This document shows, one piece after another, positions 1 through 9,568 of a stretch of DNA of 64,000 bases. How positions within the stretch are numbered: position 1 is the stretch's first letter; every line of letters begins with the position of its first letter. Under the pieces are notes generated by a model, which did no database searches, was not told where the DNA came from, and saw nothing but the letters and a program-made list of their open reading frames with translations. Origin of the DNA: Staphylococcus taiwanensis (GTDB lineage: Bacteria > Bacillota > Bacilli > Staphylococcales > Staphylococcaceae); the NCBI GenBank assembly GCA_020544305.1, contig CP058667.1, positions 1,984,001 through 2,048,000 of the forward strand, read 5' to 3'. The position numbers were made by a program, and so were the translations under genes.

Positions 1-199
1 CAAAACTTAGTAATTGTATACTTAAATACTTGTTACCAAATAAGTTATGCTTATCTGATGAAAAGATGATTACAATCATAATTGCTGTACTAATACCGTT
101 ATACCAATAGCTTCGCTTACCTAAGAATCCGAGTATGATGACTGGTAATAGTACGATAAACCCAATTAAGAAGAAGGTAAACGTTCCATAAGGAATCAT
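1..199 (-). CDS. dltB: DltB, N-terminal part (cut by window edge)
   Basis: This is the first 66 codons of DltB, the membrane-bound O-acyltransferase that moves D-alanine from carrier protein across the membrane for teichoic acid D-alanylation. The frame opens [20 protein letters not shown], a hydrophobic first membrane span, and continues [12 protein letters not shown] into a second one. The start ATG overlaps the dltA stop codon as ATGA (positions 199-196), the usual dlt coupling. The gene runs off the left edge, so catalytic residues cannot be checked. Confidence 0.9.
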   Translation of the reverse strand, partial: MIPYGTFTFFLIGFIVLLPVIILGFLGKRSYWYNGISTAIMIVIIFSSDKHNLFGNKYLSIQLLSF

Positions 200-1587
200 G
201 CGTTAATATCCTCCGCAACTTGTTTACGGTCAAGTTTTCCGTTAGAAGTTAATGGTAATTGGTCCATCCAAACAAATTTTCTCGGAATCATGTATTCAGG
301 TAAGCGAGATTTTAGTTCAGATTTGATGTTTCTTGTCATTTCTAAATCATCTTTAACTTCTTCAGTTGGTACAATTGCGCCAACTAGATGTATCACTTTA
401 TTGTTTTTGTAAATTGGTACTACAATTGTTTCTCTTACATATTGAGATTGACGTCCTTGTATGAACCATTGACCATCCTTTTCAACCGCTTTATCACCTG
501 TATGATAGATGCGTAAACCATCATCAAAATTGAACACCGCTTCAGTCTTCTCTTTATTCTTTAAGTAACCAAGGCTAACACTATTTCCTTTGATAACCAG
601 TTCCCCTTCATCTGTTGTAGATAAAGTTGTATTTGGTCTTGAAACACCAACAGGTAGTGGATTGTAAGTTTCAATAATCTCTGGTGTTAACTTAACGCCT
701 GTGACAGCAACTGTCGCTTCAGTCGGTCCGTACGTATTGTATATAACAGCGTTAGGGTATCTATCCATTAATGCTTTTGCTGTTCTGTGCGGTAGAATTT
801 CACCACAGAAGAAGAAATGATTCAAACTTGGATAACTTGATTCATTTAGATTAGGTAATAGTAAACACATTTCCATAAATGATGGTGTTGATACCCATGC
901 ATTGATTGGCGTATTTACTAACATTTCATTTAATAACTTAGGTTTGTTTATCATATCTTTATCTACTAAGTTTAAAGTTCCGCCTGATGTTAAGCACGGA
1001 TAAATTGCCATCACTGATAAATCAAATGAAAACGGTGCTTGATTTAACCATTCTTGAGGTTCATTAGATTCATTTAATGAAACCATCCATTCTGCAAATT
1101 CGATTAAACTTGCATATTCGATTTGAACCCCTTTAGGTTCACCTGTAGATCCTGAAGTGAAGATGGTATACACAACATCTGTCATAGCCATTTGGCTATC
1201 AAATACAATCGGATTATCAGATTGTTGAATATCTTGGATTGTAATCTCAGTTGCAGTGTGATGATTTAATGTTGTCTCAGTTGTATTAAATATAAACTCA
1301 GGTTGTACTTTATCAATAATCATTTCTACACGTTCACTTGGAACAGATGTATCAATTGGTACATAACCGCATCCTGCTTTAATTGCACCTATCATACCTA
1401 CTAACATGAATGGCGACATGTGACCAAAGACAATTAATGGTTGTTTCGTATCTTGCAATAGGTGTGCTAATTTACTCGATTCATCCATCAATTGTTTATA
1501 TGTTAATTCCTCATCTTTATGTCTAATTGCTACGCGATCAGGATTTTTTTGACCAAAGTCATTTATTAAATTTATGATATCTGACAT
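196..1587 (-). CDS. dltA: DltA, D-alanine--D-alanyl carrier protein ligase, with internal in-frame gap
   Basis: DltA activates D-alanine with ATP and loads it on DltC for teichoic acid D-alanylation, which lowers surface negative charge and helps resist cationic peptides. It is an acyl-adenylate enzyme: the P-loop-like [11 protein letters not shown] lies near residue 145, the A5-type [12 protein letters not shown] near 285, and the A10 lysine in [12 protein letters not shown] at the C-terminus. The length is 463 codons, whereas from memory the S. aureus protein is 485. The shortfall is one place: after WFIQGR the sequence jumps to [11 protein letters not shown], so the A8 hinge segment (family pattern GRxDxQxKxxGxRxE) is absent with no frame change. 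The enzyme may be impaired. The product call is secure; activity is doubtful. Confidence 0.93.
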   Translation of the reverse strand: MSDIINLINDFGQKNPDRVAIRHKDEELTYKQLMDESSKLAHLLQDTKQPLIVFGHMSPFMLVGMIGAIKAGCGYVPIDTSVPSERVEMIIDKVQPEFIFNTTETTLNHHTATEITIQDIQQSDNPIVFDSQMAMTDVVYTIFTSGSTGEPKGVQIEYASLIEFAEWMVSLNESNEPQEWLNQAPFSFDLSVMAIYPCLTSGGTLNLVDKDMINKPKLLNEMLVNTPINAWVSTPSFMEMCLLLPNLNESSYPSLNHFFFCGEILPHRTAKALMDRYPNAVIYNTYGPTEATVAVTGVKLTPEIIETYNPLPVGVSRPNTTLSTTDEGELVIKGNSVSLGYLKNKEKTEAVFNFDDGLRIYHTGDKAVEKDGQWFIQGRQSQYVRETIVVPIYKNNKVIHLVGAIVPTEEVKDDLEMTRNIKSELKSRLPEYMIPRKFVWMDQLPLTSNGKLDRKQVAEDINA

Positions 1588-1601
1588 AATTAGACTCCTT
1601 A

Positions 1602-1751
1602 TTAAAATTCATTGTAAATGAAATTATTATGTGTATCGCCGGAACCATAAATTAGGTACAGCGCAATAAATATAGCTAAATATAATATTGTTAATAAGTA
1701 TGGTTTCGCTTTTTCAAAATATAGCATCGCCTTATTATTCTTTTCTTTCAA
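1602..1751 (-). CDS. dltX: DltX, small teichoic acid D-alanylation peptide
   Basis: A 49-codon frame immediately upstream of dltA ends in FIYNEF, the C-terminal signature of DltX. DltX is the single-span peptide that helps pass D-alanine from DltB towards DltD and the outside. The middle ([19 protein letters not shown]) is one membrane segment. The start is uncertain: TTG at 1751 lies about 10 bases after GAGGTG, and an in-frame ATG follows at 1727. Its distance from dltA is 14 bases, so it is the first gene of the operon. Confidence 0.85.
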   Translation of the reverse strand: MKEKNNKAMLYFEKAKPYLLTILYLAIFIALYLIYGSGDTHNNFIYNEF

Positions 1752-1881
1752 TGCAATATGGCACCTCACTATCTTTTACTTGAGTGAAGAGGATTTCTTC
1801 ATCCAGTTTGTATCTGAACCTCTAATGTAGATTTAAATATAAAATTTAATATATAAAATTTATATTTTACACATTCATCTT

Positions 1882-1910
1882 ATTATAATTAAAAACTGTA
1901 TTAAAGGCAA
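1882..1910 (-). promoter_or_regulatory. Sigma-A-type promoter of the dlt operon
   Basis: On the minus strand TTGCCT (1905-1910), a 17-base spacer and TATAAT (1882-1887) form a good vegetative promoter. Transcription would start near 1875, leaving a leader of about 120 bases before dltX. The rest of the 1752-2096 gap is AT-rich and I see no further element in it. Confidence 0.65.
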
Positions 1911-2096
1911 ATCGATTTTTTGAGCATCTTTAATAAAAATGCTTTTTATTAATTTTGAGCTAAAGTTTCAATTTAAATAAAACAATTTATCAATTCATTT
2001 AGCTACAACATTTATCGATTTCAAGGACAACTATTATATTAGTACCAAATCGTTAACTTCACAATTACACACCACATAACAAAACTGTTATATAAA

Positions 2097-2151
2097 AAAA
2101 CTTCTTATTGTTAAAGGACAATATGAATCACCCTTTGGAATAAGAAGTTTT
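2097..2151. terminator. Long-stem terminator between dlt promoter region and the dehydrogenase gene
   Basis: A perfect 13-bp inverted repeat (2097-2109 with 2139-2151, arm AAAACTTCTTATT) encloses a 29-base loop. It sits just after the stop codon of the leftward dehydrogenase gene, and A/T runs flank both sides. Confidence 0.65.
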
Positions 2152-2157
2152 AAATCA

Positions 2158-3123
2158 TTATTTGTTTGTGACTGCTGTAAGTGGTGCTTGTTCTTGTAAA
2201 ATAGCTTTAATATTATCAACACATAATTGAATCATACGATTTCTAGTGACTACAGAAGCACTACCTATATGCGGTAAAATAACTGCATTATCTAAATCTA
2301 AAAGTGGATGATTAAGACGAACGGGTTCTTCTCTTAAGACATCTAAACCACATCCACCAATTTCGTTATTTTTTAGTGCCTTTACGAGTGCCTCTTCATC
2401 AACAATCGCACCGCGTCCAATATTAATAAAAATCGCATCTCTTTTCATTTTTGAAAATGCAGCTTCATCGAATTTGTTTTCAGTTTCCTTAGTAAGCGGC
2501 GCAGTACAAATTATAAAATCACTCTGATTTAACAATTCGTCGAACGATACATACGTTGCATTGATTTCTTGTTCAGCCTCTTCATGTCTTGAACGATTAT
2601 GATAAAGAATGGTTGTATTAAATCCTTGAAGTCTGCGAGCAAAGCTTTTTCCAATCTCACCCATACCATAAATACCTACTGTCGAACCATAGACATCTTT
2701 GTCTGATAACAAATATGGCCCCCAGCTTTTCCATTCACCATTTTGAACATAGCGTTCTGCTTCAATAATTCGACGTGCGACAGTTAACATTAAAGTAAAA
2801 CCTAACTCAGCCGTTGTCTCTGTTAACACATTAGGCGTGTTCGTAATGACAATTCCTTTTTGGTTCGCTAATCTTACGTCTATATTGTCATATCCCACAG
2901 CCATATTAGCGATTACTTTCACGTTGTTCGCGTGTTCAAGACTTTCCGCGTCTATTTTTTCGCTTAAAGTAATAAAACAAGCGTCTGCTTCTTCTAAACC
3001 TTTTAAAAATTCAGACCTCGGCATAGGTTCAAATTCTTCGTCCCACATTTGAACGTCACCTAGTTGTTTTAACTGTTCAACATAATAATCAGGAATTTTA
3101 CGTGTGACTAAGATCTTTTTCAT
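2158..3123 (-). CDS. D-2-hydroxyacid dehydrogenase (glyoxylate/hydroxypyruvate reductase type)
   Basis: An NAD(P)-dependent D-isomer 2-hydroxyacid dehydrogenase of 321 residues that reduces small 2-oxoacids such as glyoxylate or hydroxypyruvate. The nucleotide-binding GIYGMGEIGKSFA lies in the middle. The catalytic set is visible: Arg in NIGRGAIVDEE, Glu in VLREEPV and His in ILPHIGSAS. I chose the ATG at 3123 (MKKILVTRK) rather than the TTG two codons upstream: AGGAG sits 10 bases before the ATG and only 4 before the TTG. Exact substrate is not shown by the sequence. It is separated from the HAD gene upstream by 15 bases, so the two are probably co-transcribed. Confidence 0.88.
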   Translation of the reverse strand: MKKILVTRKIPDYYVEQLKQLGDVQMWDEEFEPMPRSEFLKGLEEADACFITLSEKIDAESLEHANNVKVIANMAVGYDNIDVRLANQKGIVITNTPNVLTETTAELGFTLMLTVARRIIEAERYVQNGEWKSWGPYLLSDKDVYGSTVGIYGMGEIGKSFARRLQGFNTTILYHNRSRHEEAEQEINATYVSFDELLNQSDFIICTAPLTKETENKFDEAAFSKMKRDAIFINIGRGAIVDEEALVKALKNNEIGGCGLDVLREEPVRLNHPLLDLDNAVILPHIGSASVVTRNRMIQLCVDNIKAILQEQAPLTAVTNK

Positions 3124-3138
3124 TATCAAGCCACTCCT

Positions 3139-3933
3139 TTATTTATTCTGAGTGTTCTTTTCTAATTCTGATATCGCTACATTTAAATCTTCAAATGAAT
3201 ACGTTGGCTGTTTATCTTTTTGTTGTAGTTCTTCGTAAGATGTTACCCCTGTTTGAACATGGATGGTATCTACGCCGACATTGATGCCTGACATAATATC
3301 TGTATCATATAAGTCACCAACCATGGCTACATCAGATTTATCCAATTTCAATATATCTAAAGCAATATCCATGATGACTGGTTCAGGTTTACCAATAAAT
3401 TGAGGTTGTTGGCCTGTAGAAACACTGACAACACTTGTAATTGCCCCATTACCAGGTAAGAATCCGCGTTCTTTTGGAATTGAAACGTCAGGGTTAGTTG
3501 AAATGAATCTTGCACCCTTACGTACAGCGAGAGTAGCAATAGCCAGTTTCTCATAAGTAACTTGTTCATCTAAACCAATCGCAACGTAATCAACATTTTC
3601 GTCGTCTTTAACAATTAAACCAGCGTCTGTAAGTGCAGTGCGCAATCCACTACCGCCTAACATATATACCGTCGCACCACTTTTTTCTCCAGCAATGAAA
3701 TTCGCAGTAGCTAAAGCAGAGGTTACAATTTCTTCAGGTTTAGCATCAATCTTCATTTCTTTTAATTTTTGAGTTACTTCTTCAGGCGTTTTCGTTGAAT
3801 TATTAGTTACATATAAATGAGGAATATCACGCTTATTTAGATAATCAATAAATTGAGCTGCACCATCAATTTCATCTGTACCTAAATACATTGTTCCGTC
3901 TAAATCAATTAAATAACCTTTATAATCTTTCAT
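3139..3933 (-). CDS. NagD-like HAD phosphatase (TIGR01457 family)
   Basis: A 264-residue HAD-superfamily hydrolase of the NagD/phosphoglycolate phosphatase-like class. Motif I is LIDLDGTMY near residue 10, with the aspartate nucleophile and general acid. Motif II is the [10 protein letters not shown] stretch. The lysine of GKPEPVIMD and motif [11 protein letters not shown] follow late in the protein. The cap region between them is C2 type. Its start codon overlaps the stop of the upstream HEPN gene by one base (TAATG), so translation is coupled. The physiological substrate is not known to me. Confidence 0.88.
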   Translation of the reverse strand: MKDYKGYLIDLDGTMYLGTDEIDGAAQFIDYLNKRDIPHLYVTNNSTKTPEEVTQKLKEMKIDAKPEEIVTSALATANFIAGEKSGATVYMLGGSGLRTALTDAGLIVKDDENVDYVAIGLDEQVTYEKLAIATLAVRKGARFISTNPDVSIPKERGFLPGNGAITSVVSVSTGQQPQFIGKPEPVIMDIALDILKLDKSDVAMVGDLYDTDIMSGINVGVDTIHVQTGVTSYEELQQKDKQPTYSFEDLNVAISELEKNTQNK

Positions 3934-4376
3934 TACTTGTTTTCTCCTTTTCCAAAAGCAGTAACTGGAACGTTTTCCTTTTCAAGAAATTGCGCTACTT
4001 CTTGAATGAACTGCTCATAGTAAGGTAACGCTTTATCAAAAAGTGGTTGAATTGCGTCACAATCCAGTTCCGTATAATTATGAGCAAACTGCTTTCTCAC
4101 GTCTATTGTTTCATTAATATGTTGTTGTGTAGATTTGGTAATAACATCCTCTAATTCCAAGATATCAATCACATCTTTATAATTACCGGGATCTCTTAAA
4201 ATAAAACCATCGATAATCATATTGCCAATATCTACTGAAGATTCAATTAACATTTGAGCAATGCGTTCAAATGCATAATGATTATTTTTATTTGTTTCAT
4301 AATCTTGAGTTAGTTGATTTAAATACGTTAGTTTTAAAGTTAATTTATCTTTATCTACAAAATACATGTCCGTCAC
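3933..4376 (-). CDS. HepT-like DUF86 (HEPN) protein
   Basis: A 147-residue all-helical protein matching the DUF86/HepT-like family. The HEPN RNase motif RX4HXY is present as RKQFAHNY near residue 95. In two-gene HepT/MntA modules, HepT is an RNase toxin silenced by a MntA nucleotidyltransferase. No nucleotidyltransferase gene lies next to this one; it is coupled instead to the HAD phosphatase. A housekeeping role is therefore as likely as a toxin role. Family assignment is good, function open. Confidence 0.82.
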   Translation of the reverse strand: MTDMYFVDKDKLTLKLTYLNQLTQDYETNKNNHYAFERIAQMLIESSVDIGNMIIDGFILRDPGNYKDVIDILELEDVITKSTQQHINETIDVRKQFAHNYTELDCDAIQPLFDKALPYYEQFIQEVAQFLEKENVPVTAFGKGENK

Positions 4377-4469
4377 CCCTTAATATATCTATCATATCAC
4401 AGTTTTGCATCGGTCTTCATTTGTCGTTATACTAAATTAAAATACAATGATAGAAGGAGTTTAACGCTT

Positions 4470-4736
4470 ATGATAGATATGTATCTATACGATGACGAAG
4501 AACAAAGCCAAGTCCAATTTGTCGGCTTCGTAGGTGAACATAGTCGATATGATTTAATGCTTGTTCAAACAGACCGTCATTATGGCAAAACACTCGTTTT
4601 AAATATGCAAACAAATAAGTTTGGTATTATTGGAACGGATGATATTGAAGAAGAAGGCTATATTGCACATATTTTAGGCGTTAGCCAAGAGGAAAGTGAT
4701 GAAATTATCGAATATTTGAATCAAGTTATTCAATAA
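4470..4736 (+). CDS. DUF3055 family protein
   Basis: An 88-residue acidic cytoplasmic protein of the DUF3055 family (YDDEEQSQVQFVGFVGEHSRYDL). There is no signal peptide or membrane span. AGAAGGAGTTTAACGCTT precedes the ATG, a clear ribosome site. It is divergent from the HAD/HEPN pair and convergent with yutD. No function is established for the family. Confidence 0.85.
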   Translation: MIDMYLYDDEEQSQVQFVGFVGEHSRYDLMLVQTDRHYGKTLVLNMQTNKFGIIGTDDIEEEGYIAHILGVSQEESDEIIEYLNQVIQ

Positions 4737-4749
4737 AATATATATAAAT

Positions 4750-4850
4750 AAGCGAATCGGAATACCCATTTGATTTGAACCATATAAAGGTAGATTTGAG
4801 TCTAACATTTAAGGTCCATGCCAAATAAAGTTACGCGATTCGCTTTTTTG
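4750..4850 (+). terminator. Terminator with long structured apical part
   Basis: The arms AAGCGAATCG (4750-4759) and CGATTCGCTT (4836-4845) are perfectly complementary and are followed by TTTTT on the plus strand. The 76 bases between them are much longer than an ordinary loop. It ends the DUF3055 transcript and may serve yutD from the other side. Confidence 0.55.
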
Positions 4851-4852
4851 TT

Positions 4853-5245
4853 TTATTCGTCGCTATTTTTAGTTTCTTGAATTGTAGGTTTAATTTTGAC
4901 GTCATGCAATTTATCTTCTGCTTCGCCTAAGATCATTTCTTCTTTATCTCGTTCTAATTTCTGCACTTCTTTATTTGATAAATGTCTTAGTACAAAATAA
5001 GGACAACCAAAATTACAATATTCTAATATATAATCTTGAATACTTGAAAAACGCTTCGATATTTCAGCTTTTTTATTTGAATCTTTATAAAACCCTTTTA
5101 AGCGTAATTGGTCATATCCAAAATCACCCACAATAAAATCGTATTTATCTAAAATATCAGAATATCGAGAAGCAAATATTTCTTCTTCAAAACAATCTCG
5201 ATAGTCTTCGATGATTTCAAAATATTGTTGATCCACTTTAATCAT
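4853..5245 (-). CDS. YutD family protein (DUF1027)
   Basis: A 130-residue protein of the YutD/DUF1027 family. The hallmarks are VDQQYFEIIEDYRDCFEEE, YDFIVGDFGYDQLRLKGFY and the cysteine-containing YILEYCNFGCPYFVLRHL near residue 75. It is predicted to be cytoplasmic. It sits downstream of lipA in the same direction, an arrangement common in Firmicutes, but a terminator-like hairpin lies between them. Function unknown. Confidence 0.86.
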   Translation of the reverse strand: MIKVDQQYFEIIEDYRDCFEEEIFASRYSDILDKYDFIVGDFGYDQLRLKGFYKDSNKKAEISKRFSSIQDYILEYCNFGCPYFVLRHLSNKEVQKLERDKEEMILGEAEDKLHDVKIKPTIQETKNSDE

Positions 5246-5271
5246 ACTTTGTCACCTTTAATTCGTATAAT

Positions 5272-5316
5272 AAAAACTTAGATTACACATCTATATATCA
5301 ATGTGCAACCTAAGTC
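5272..5316 (-). terminator. Terminator downstream of lipA
   Basis: ACTTAGATTACACAT pairs with the ATGTGCAACCTAAGT arm (two mismatches). The minus strand runs into TTTTTATTAT after the stem. Confidence 0.6.
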
Positions 5317-5344
5317 ATTAGTAAATTGATTTGTCTCATTCAAA

Positions 5345-6265
5345 TTAATTTTGTTGTAATTGTTCTTCACCAAGACGATGTTTTTCTTTAGCCGCTTCGT
5401 TAACTTGTTCATCTGCATGGTATGAACTACGTACCATAGGGCCGGCTTCACAGTGTTTGAAACCTTTATCCATAGCTACTTTTCTTAATTTACCAAATTC
5501 TAATGGTGTATAGTATTTTTCAACTTTTAAATGCTTACGTGATGGTTGTAAGTATTGACCGATTGTTAAAATGTCTACATCATTTGCACGAAGATCATCC
5601 ATTGTTTCATAGATTTCTTCAACAGTTTCTCCTAAACCAACCATTAAACTTGATTTAGTAGGAATATCTGGTTGTAATTCTTTAGAACGGCGTAGGAATT
5701 CTAAAGTTCTTTCGTAAGTCGCACGTGCACGAACTCTTGGAGTTAAGCGACGTACTGTTTCGATATTGTGGTTTAAGATATCTGGTTTAGAAGCCATTAA
5801 TGTTTCAAGTGCTTCATAATCACCACCCATATCTGATGGTAAGATTTCGATTGTCGTGAACGGATTACGTTCACGTACTTTACGTACTGTTTCTGCATAT
5901 ACGTTTGAGCCAGCATCTCTTAAATCATCACGTGCAACTGCAGTGATTACCACATGTTTTAAGTTCATTAATTCAACTGATTCTGCTACACGTTCTGGTT
6001 CATTTAAATCTAATTCATTAGGCAAACCTGTTTTAACTGCACAGAAACGGCAAGCTCTTGTACATACTGCACCTAGAATCATAAATGTAGCTGTACGTCT
6101 AGCTCCCCAACATTCATGTATATTTGGACATTTTGCTTCTTCGCAAACTGTGTGTAGATTTTTTTCGCGCATCATTTTCTTGAGGCCAATATAGTTTTCA
6201 TTCGTGTTAAGCTTAATTTTCAACCAATCTGGTTTACGTAAGATTTCTTCATTTTTAGTAGCCAT
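5345..6265 (-). CDS. lipA: Lipoyl synthase
   Basis: LipA is a radical SAM enzyme that inserts two sulfurs into protein-bound octanoyl groups to make lipoate. The 306-residue protein has the auxiliary-cluster cysteines in [12 protein letters not shown] (about residues 40-51) and the radical SAM CX3CX2C as [10 protein letters not shown] (about 68-75). The C-terminal serine motif region [11 protein letters not shown] is also present. Its product modifies targets such as GcvH, encoded at about 23 kb. The SD GGAGGG precedes the ATG. Confidence 0.96.
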   Translation of the reverse strand: MATKNEEILRKPDWLKIKLNTNENYIGLKKMMREKNLHTVCEEAKCPNIHECWGARRTATFMILGAVCTRACRFCAVKTGLPNELDLNEPERVAESVELMNLKHVVITAVARDDLRDAGSNVYAETVRKVRERNPFTTIEILPSDMGGDYEALETLMASKPDILNHNIETVRRLTPRVRARATYERTLEFLRRSKELQPDIPTKSSLMVGLGETVEEIYETMDDLRANDVDILTIGQYLQPSRKHLKVEKYYTPLEFGKLRKVAMDKGFKHCEAGPMVRSSYHADEQVNEAAKEKHRLGEEQLQQN

Positions 6266-6406
6266 AACAACGTATACCCTCCTGTATCATCTATCTTTTC
6301 TTATTATAACGAAATTTACATTAAATTAAAACGTAATAACCTATAATTTTCATTATCGCCATATATTCTATTATTTTAAAAAATTCAGTTTACTTAAGCA
6401 TATGCT

Positions 6407-7726
6407 TTATAAACTTAATAATTTATCTTTAAATATATCTCTTAAAAATTCAGGCATTATATAATCAATGGATAACCCCTTCAACATTGGGAAATATCTA
6501 CCGAATGTATACATATCTACTGTGCCTAATGTGTACATCTTATCATTATCAATTTCTTCTCCAGCAACAAAAAATTTATCTTCTGATTGGATAAAACCAC
6601 AATGATATAAGACATATCCTCCAAAAATATCGCCTCTAAAACCAAGACCTTGCGCATGTTCATGCATGTATTCTTGTTTTTGGCTTTTAATGATTACATC
6701 AATCAGTTCTGAACCTTTAAGTCTAACACGTACTAGGTTAATTGGATGTGGTAACATTTTATGAATATCATATTCTGTTAGCTTATCTGCTTCAATACCT
6801 TCGACAAGTAAGCCGGCATTAATAATGGCACAGTCTGCATGCGTAAATTCATAAACACTTTCAGCTAATAAATAGGTTGGTTTTGTAATAACATCTGTTT
6901 TACTCATCAAATTAATTGGATGATCAATTACTGGCGTACTCATTAGGGCTTTACCTTCAGTCTCATAATCTGTTTCAACTAATGGTAAGGTTTCAACGGG
7001 ATATATCACAGCCTTTTTATCTACGACTTTTTTATTTTCTATCGTTAAATTGACTTCGCCTAAATAATAACCATATTTACCTGCTGCGGCCATTAACACG
7101 CCATTATTCATTTCTCCTTCATCAAAATGATGATGTGTATGGCTACCTAATATGACATCAATTTCAGGTATTTCTTGGCATAGCTTTTCATCAAAAAAGA
7201 TACCAACATGGCTCATGACAATAAGAACATCATAATTACCTTGTTGATTTGCAATTTCATCTTTAATGGCTTCTAGTGGATCAGTAACAATCCAATCCAA
7301 CGCTCGATAGAATGGCGTAAAAGGTGCTGTTGCAGCTACGAATAAAATTCGAACGCCTTCAATGTCTTTAATACAAGACGTCGTAATATTATGAGGTAAG
7401 TGTCCTTGCTCATCAATGACATTCGTACAAATCACTTGAAAATTAGCGTCATTATATAAGTTATTTAAAGCCTCATGTGAAATGGTCATACCCTCATTAT
7501 TACCAATCGTTGCAATATCACAATGAGCCGCATTAAGAAGGTCCACATTTTTATGACCTAACGTTGCTTCGGTTACTGGTGCAGATAAATCGACATGGTC
7601 ACCAATATCTAAGTAAAGAGAGGGATGTTGAAGTTTGGGTCTGTGTTCTGCCATGTATGATGTAATACGTGCATATTCGTTTAGATGACTGTGAATGTCA
7701 TTCGTATGATAAATGGTTAACTTCAC
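6407..7726 (-). CDS. Metallophosphatase/5'-nucleotidase (YunD-like)
   Basis: A 439-residue protein with the two-domain layout of UshA-type nucleotidases. The N-terminal metallophosphatase starts with YHTNDIHSHL and carries DIGDHVD, TIGNNEG, MSHVG and GSHTHHHFD metal-ligand motifs. The C-terminal 5'-nucleotidase domain has NAGLLVEG. It lacks a signal peptide, so it acts inside the cell, like YunD of Bacillus. It is followed closely by the YunE- and YunF-like genes; the three form one leftward run as in Bacillus. Confidence 0.88.
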   Translation of the reverse strand: MKLTIYHTNDIHSHLNEYARITSYMAEHRPKLQHPSLYLDIGDHVDLSAPVTEATLGHKNVDLLNAAHCDIATIGNNEGMTISHEALNNLYNDANFQVICTNVIDEQGHLPHNITTSCIKDIEGVRILFVAATAPFTPFYRALDWIVTDPLEAIKDEIANQQGNYDVLIVMSHVGIFFDEKLCQEIPEIDVILGSHTHHHFDEGEMNNGVLMAAAGKYGYYLGEVNLTIENKKVVDKKAVIYPVETLPLVETDYETEGKALMSTPVIDHPINLMSKTDVITKPTYLLAESVYEFTHADCAIINAGLLVEGIEADKLTEYDIHKMLPHPINLVRVRLKGSELIDVIIKSQKQEYMHEHAQGLGFRGDIFGGYVLYHCGFIQSEDKFFVAGEEIDNDKMYTLGTVDMYTFGRYFPMLKGLSIDYIMPEFLRDIFKDKLLSL

Positions 7727-7747
7727 TTAAATTCCCCCTATATCTAT

Positions 7748-8575
7748 TTAAAGAAAAGATTTAATAATTAAATATACACCCATAATTAACATAACTGTAC
7801 GTAGTAATGTGACAACTGTTTCTGATTTGATAGAGCGATTCACACGTACACCAATTTGAGCACCAATGTAACTTGAAATAATTAAAACAATCGAATATGA
7901 CCAAGCAACATGTCCTTGTAAAATATGACCTATTGAACTCATCACACTTGAAAAGAAGATCATCATCATACTTGTTCCCACTGCAACATGAGGTGGAAAT
8001 CTAAATACAATCAACATCAATGGCGTCATCAAGGTGCCTCCACCAATACCAAATAAACCAGTTAAAATACCAATTAAAAGTGTTGCAAAGAATGCAAATA
8101 ATGGTGGCACACTATAGTGATATGTTTTACCTTCCGCGTCAACATATGTCTTGCGGTATTGTTCTTTATCAAATAATTTAAATGGTTTAATTTTATGTCT
8201 TACCATAAGTATGATGGCAACGATAATCATAAAAATACCAAAATATAAATTAAATGAATTTAACGTTAAATATCGACTTAAAAATGAACCAATCAATGAG
8301 CCTGGTAATAATCCGAACAAGAAGATAGATCCATTTTTAATATCGACCTGCTTCGTTTTCAAATATCCTAAAGAAGAAGATAATCCTGTGACGATTAGAA
8401 TTACCGATGATGTCCCTATCGCAATCTGTGGCGTTATGCCATGCAATAAATGGTGTGTAACACCGAGATAAACAAGTGTAGGTACAATGATGATACCACC
8501 ACCGATACCAACCAATGAACCTAAAACGGCCGATAATAGACCAATAATTACTAATAAAATAATTGTTACTAACAT
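7748..8575 (-). CDS. TauE/SafE family sulfite exporter-like membrane protein (YunE-like)
   Basis: A 275-residue integral membrane protein with about eight spans and two internally similar halves. Each half has a glycine-rich motif, GSLVGIGGGIIIVPTL near residue 22 and GLFGIGGGTLMTPLM near 173, typical of the TauE/SafE (DUF81) family. Members export sulfur-containing or other organic anions, but the substrate here is unknown. It lies between the YunD- and DUF72-type genes. Confidence 0.88.
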   Translation of the reverse strand: MLVTIILLVIIGLLSAVLGSLVGIGGGIIIVPTLVYLGVTHHLLHGITPQIAIGTSSVILIVTGLSSSLGYLKTKQVDIKNGSIFLFGLLPGSLIGSFLSRYLTLNSFNLYFGIFMIIVAIILMVRHKIKPFKLFDKEQYRKTYVDAEGKTYHYSVPPLFAFFATLLIGILTGLFGIGGGTLMTPLMLIVFRFPPHVAVGTSMMMIFFSSVMSSIGHILQGHVAWSYSIVLIISSYIGAQIGVRVNRSIKSETVVTLLRTVMLIMGVYLIIKSFL

Positions 8576-8589
8576 TATAATTTCGCCTC

Positions 8590-9438
8590 TTAGAATAGTT
8601 TTAGTTGCTGAGGTGCTAAGCCCTCATAATCTATATCTAATATTTCTTGATATGTTTTTGCATTTTGAGCAGCATGACCACCCGAATTATTATTAAAGAC
8701 AACATAAATCTTTTTAGCTTTTTGTTCTAAAATCTTAACCTTATTAGCTAAATCTGTTAATTCTTCTTTATTATAATCGTATAAATAACGCACATCTCGC
8801 CATTCTTGATCCGTCATATCCTTTTTTGTCCAACCATGTTTATTTCTTCCATGATAACGAACAAAAGCTGTTTCTGTCGTAATTCGATTGATTAATGGAA
8901 CAGAGCCGTCTTTAACTTGTGGTTCATCAACAACTGCATGAATAATGTGATGTTCTGTTAAAAACGCTAGCGTTTGTTCCTTAAATTGCGTATTAAACCA
9001 TGATTGATGACGGAATTCGACGCACATTGGAATATCTGCTAATTGTTGACGTACGTATAAAATATAGTTAATATTTTGAGCGTTACAATCAAACCATGGT
9101 GGGAATTGAACAAGCACCATGGCCAATTTATGATGTTCAATTAGCGGTTGCAACATTAATTTAAATTGTTCAAACAACGCACTGCGCGTTTCCGCAAATG
9201 CTTTATAATCTGCATGAAGTGTCAACGCTTGATGGATTTTCACTATAAATTCAAAACGTTCTGGTGTTTCTTTAATCCACTTCATGATGTTACGTTCGGG
9301 TTGGATGGCGTAATAAGAGGCATCAAGTTCAACAACAGGAAAGTGACTTGCATAGGTTAGTAACTTATCTGATTGACGTTGTAAGTCCTCATACAAAGTA
9401 TCATGATCTCCCCATCCAGTAAGACCTATATTTATCAT
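8590..9438 (-). CDS. DUF72 family protein (YunF-like)
   Basis: A 282-residue DUF72 (YecE-type TIM-barrel) protein. Motifs seen are NIGLTGWGDHD, VVELDASYYAIQPERNIMKW, LVQFPPWF, CVEFRHQSW, VRYHGRNKHGW and VFNNNSGGHAAQNA. The ATG at 9438 lies 7 bases after GGTGAT and is preferred over the in-frame GTG at 9447, which is itself part of that site. Biochemical function is not established; it is the last gene of the yun-type run in conserved order. Confidence 0.85.
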   Translation of the reverse strand: MINIGLTGWGDHDTLYEDLQRQSDKLLTYASHFPVVELDASYYAIQPERNIMKWIKETPERFEFIVKIHQALTLHADYKAFAETRSALFEQFKLMLQPLIEHHKLAMVLVQFPPWFDCNAQNINYILYVRQQLADIPMCVEFRHQSWFNTQFKEQTLAFLTEHHIIHAVVDEPQVKDGSVPLINRITTETAFVRYHGRNKHGWTKKDMTDQEWRDVRYLYDYNKEELTDLANKVKILEQKAKKIYVVFNNNSGGHAAQNAKTYQEILDIDYEGLAPQQLKLF

Positions 9439-9568
9439 TGTTATCACCAGCTATATGATACCATATTCATTTTTAAGTTATCACTTGTTCCATACTAACT
9501 TTACATTTTCTTATTATTTTTGAAAATGCAGCACCCTAAAGCTCACATCATTTTCTAAAAAATAAAAA

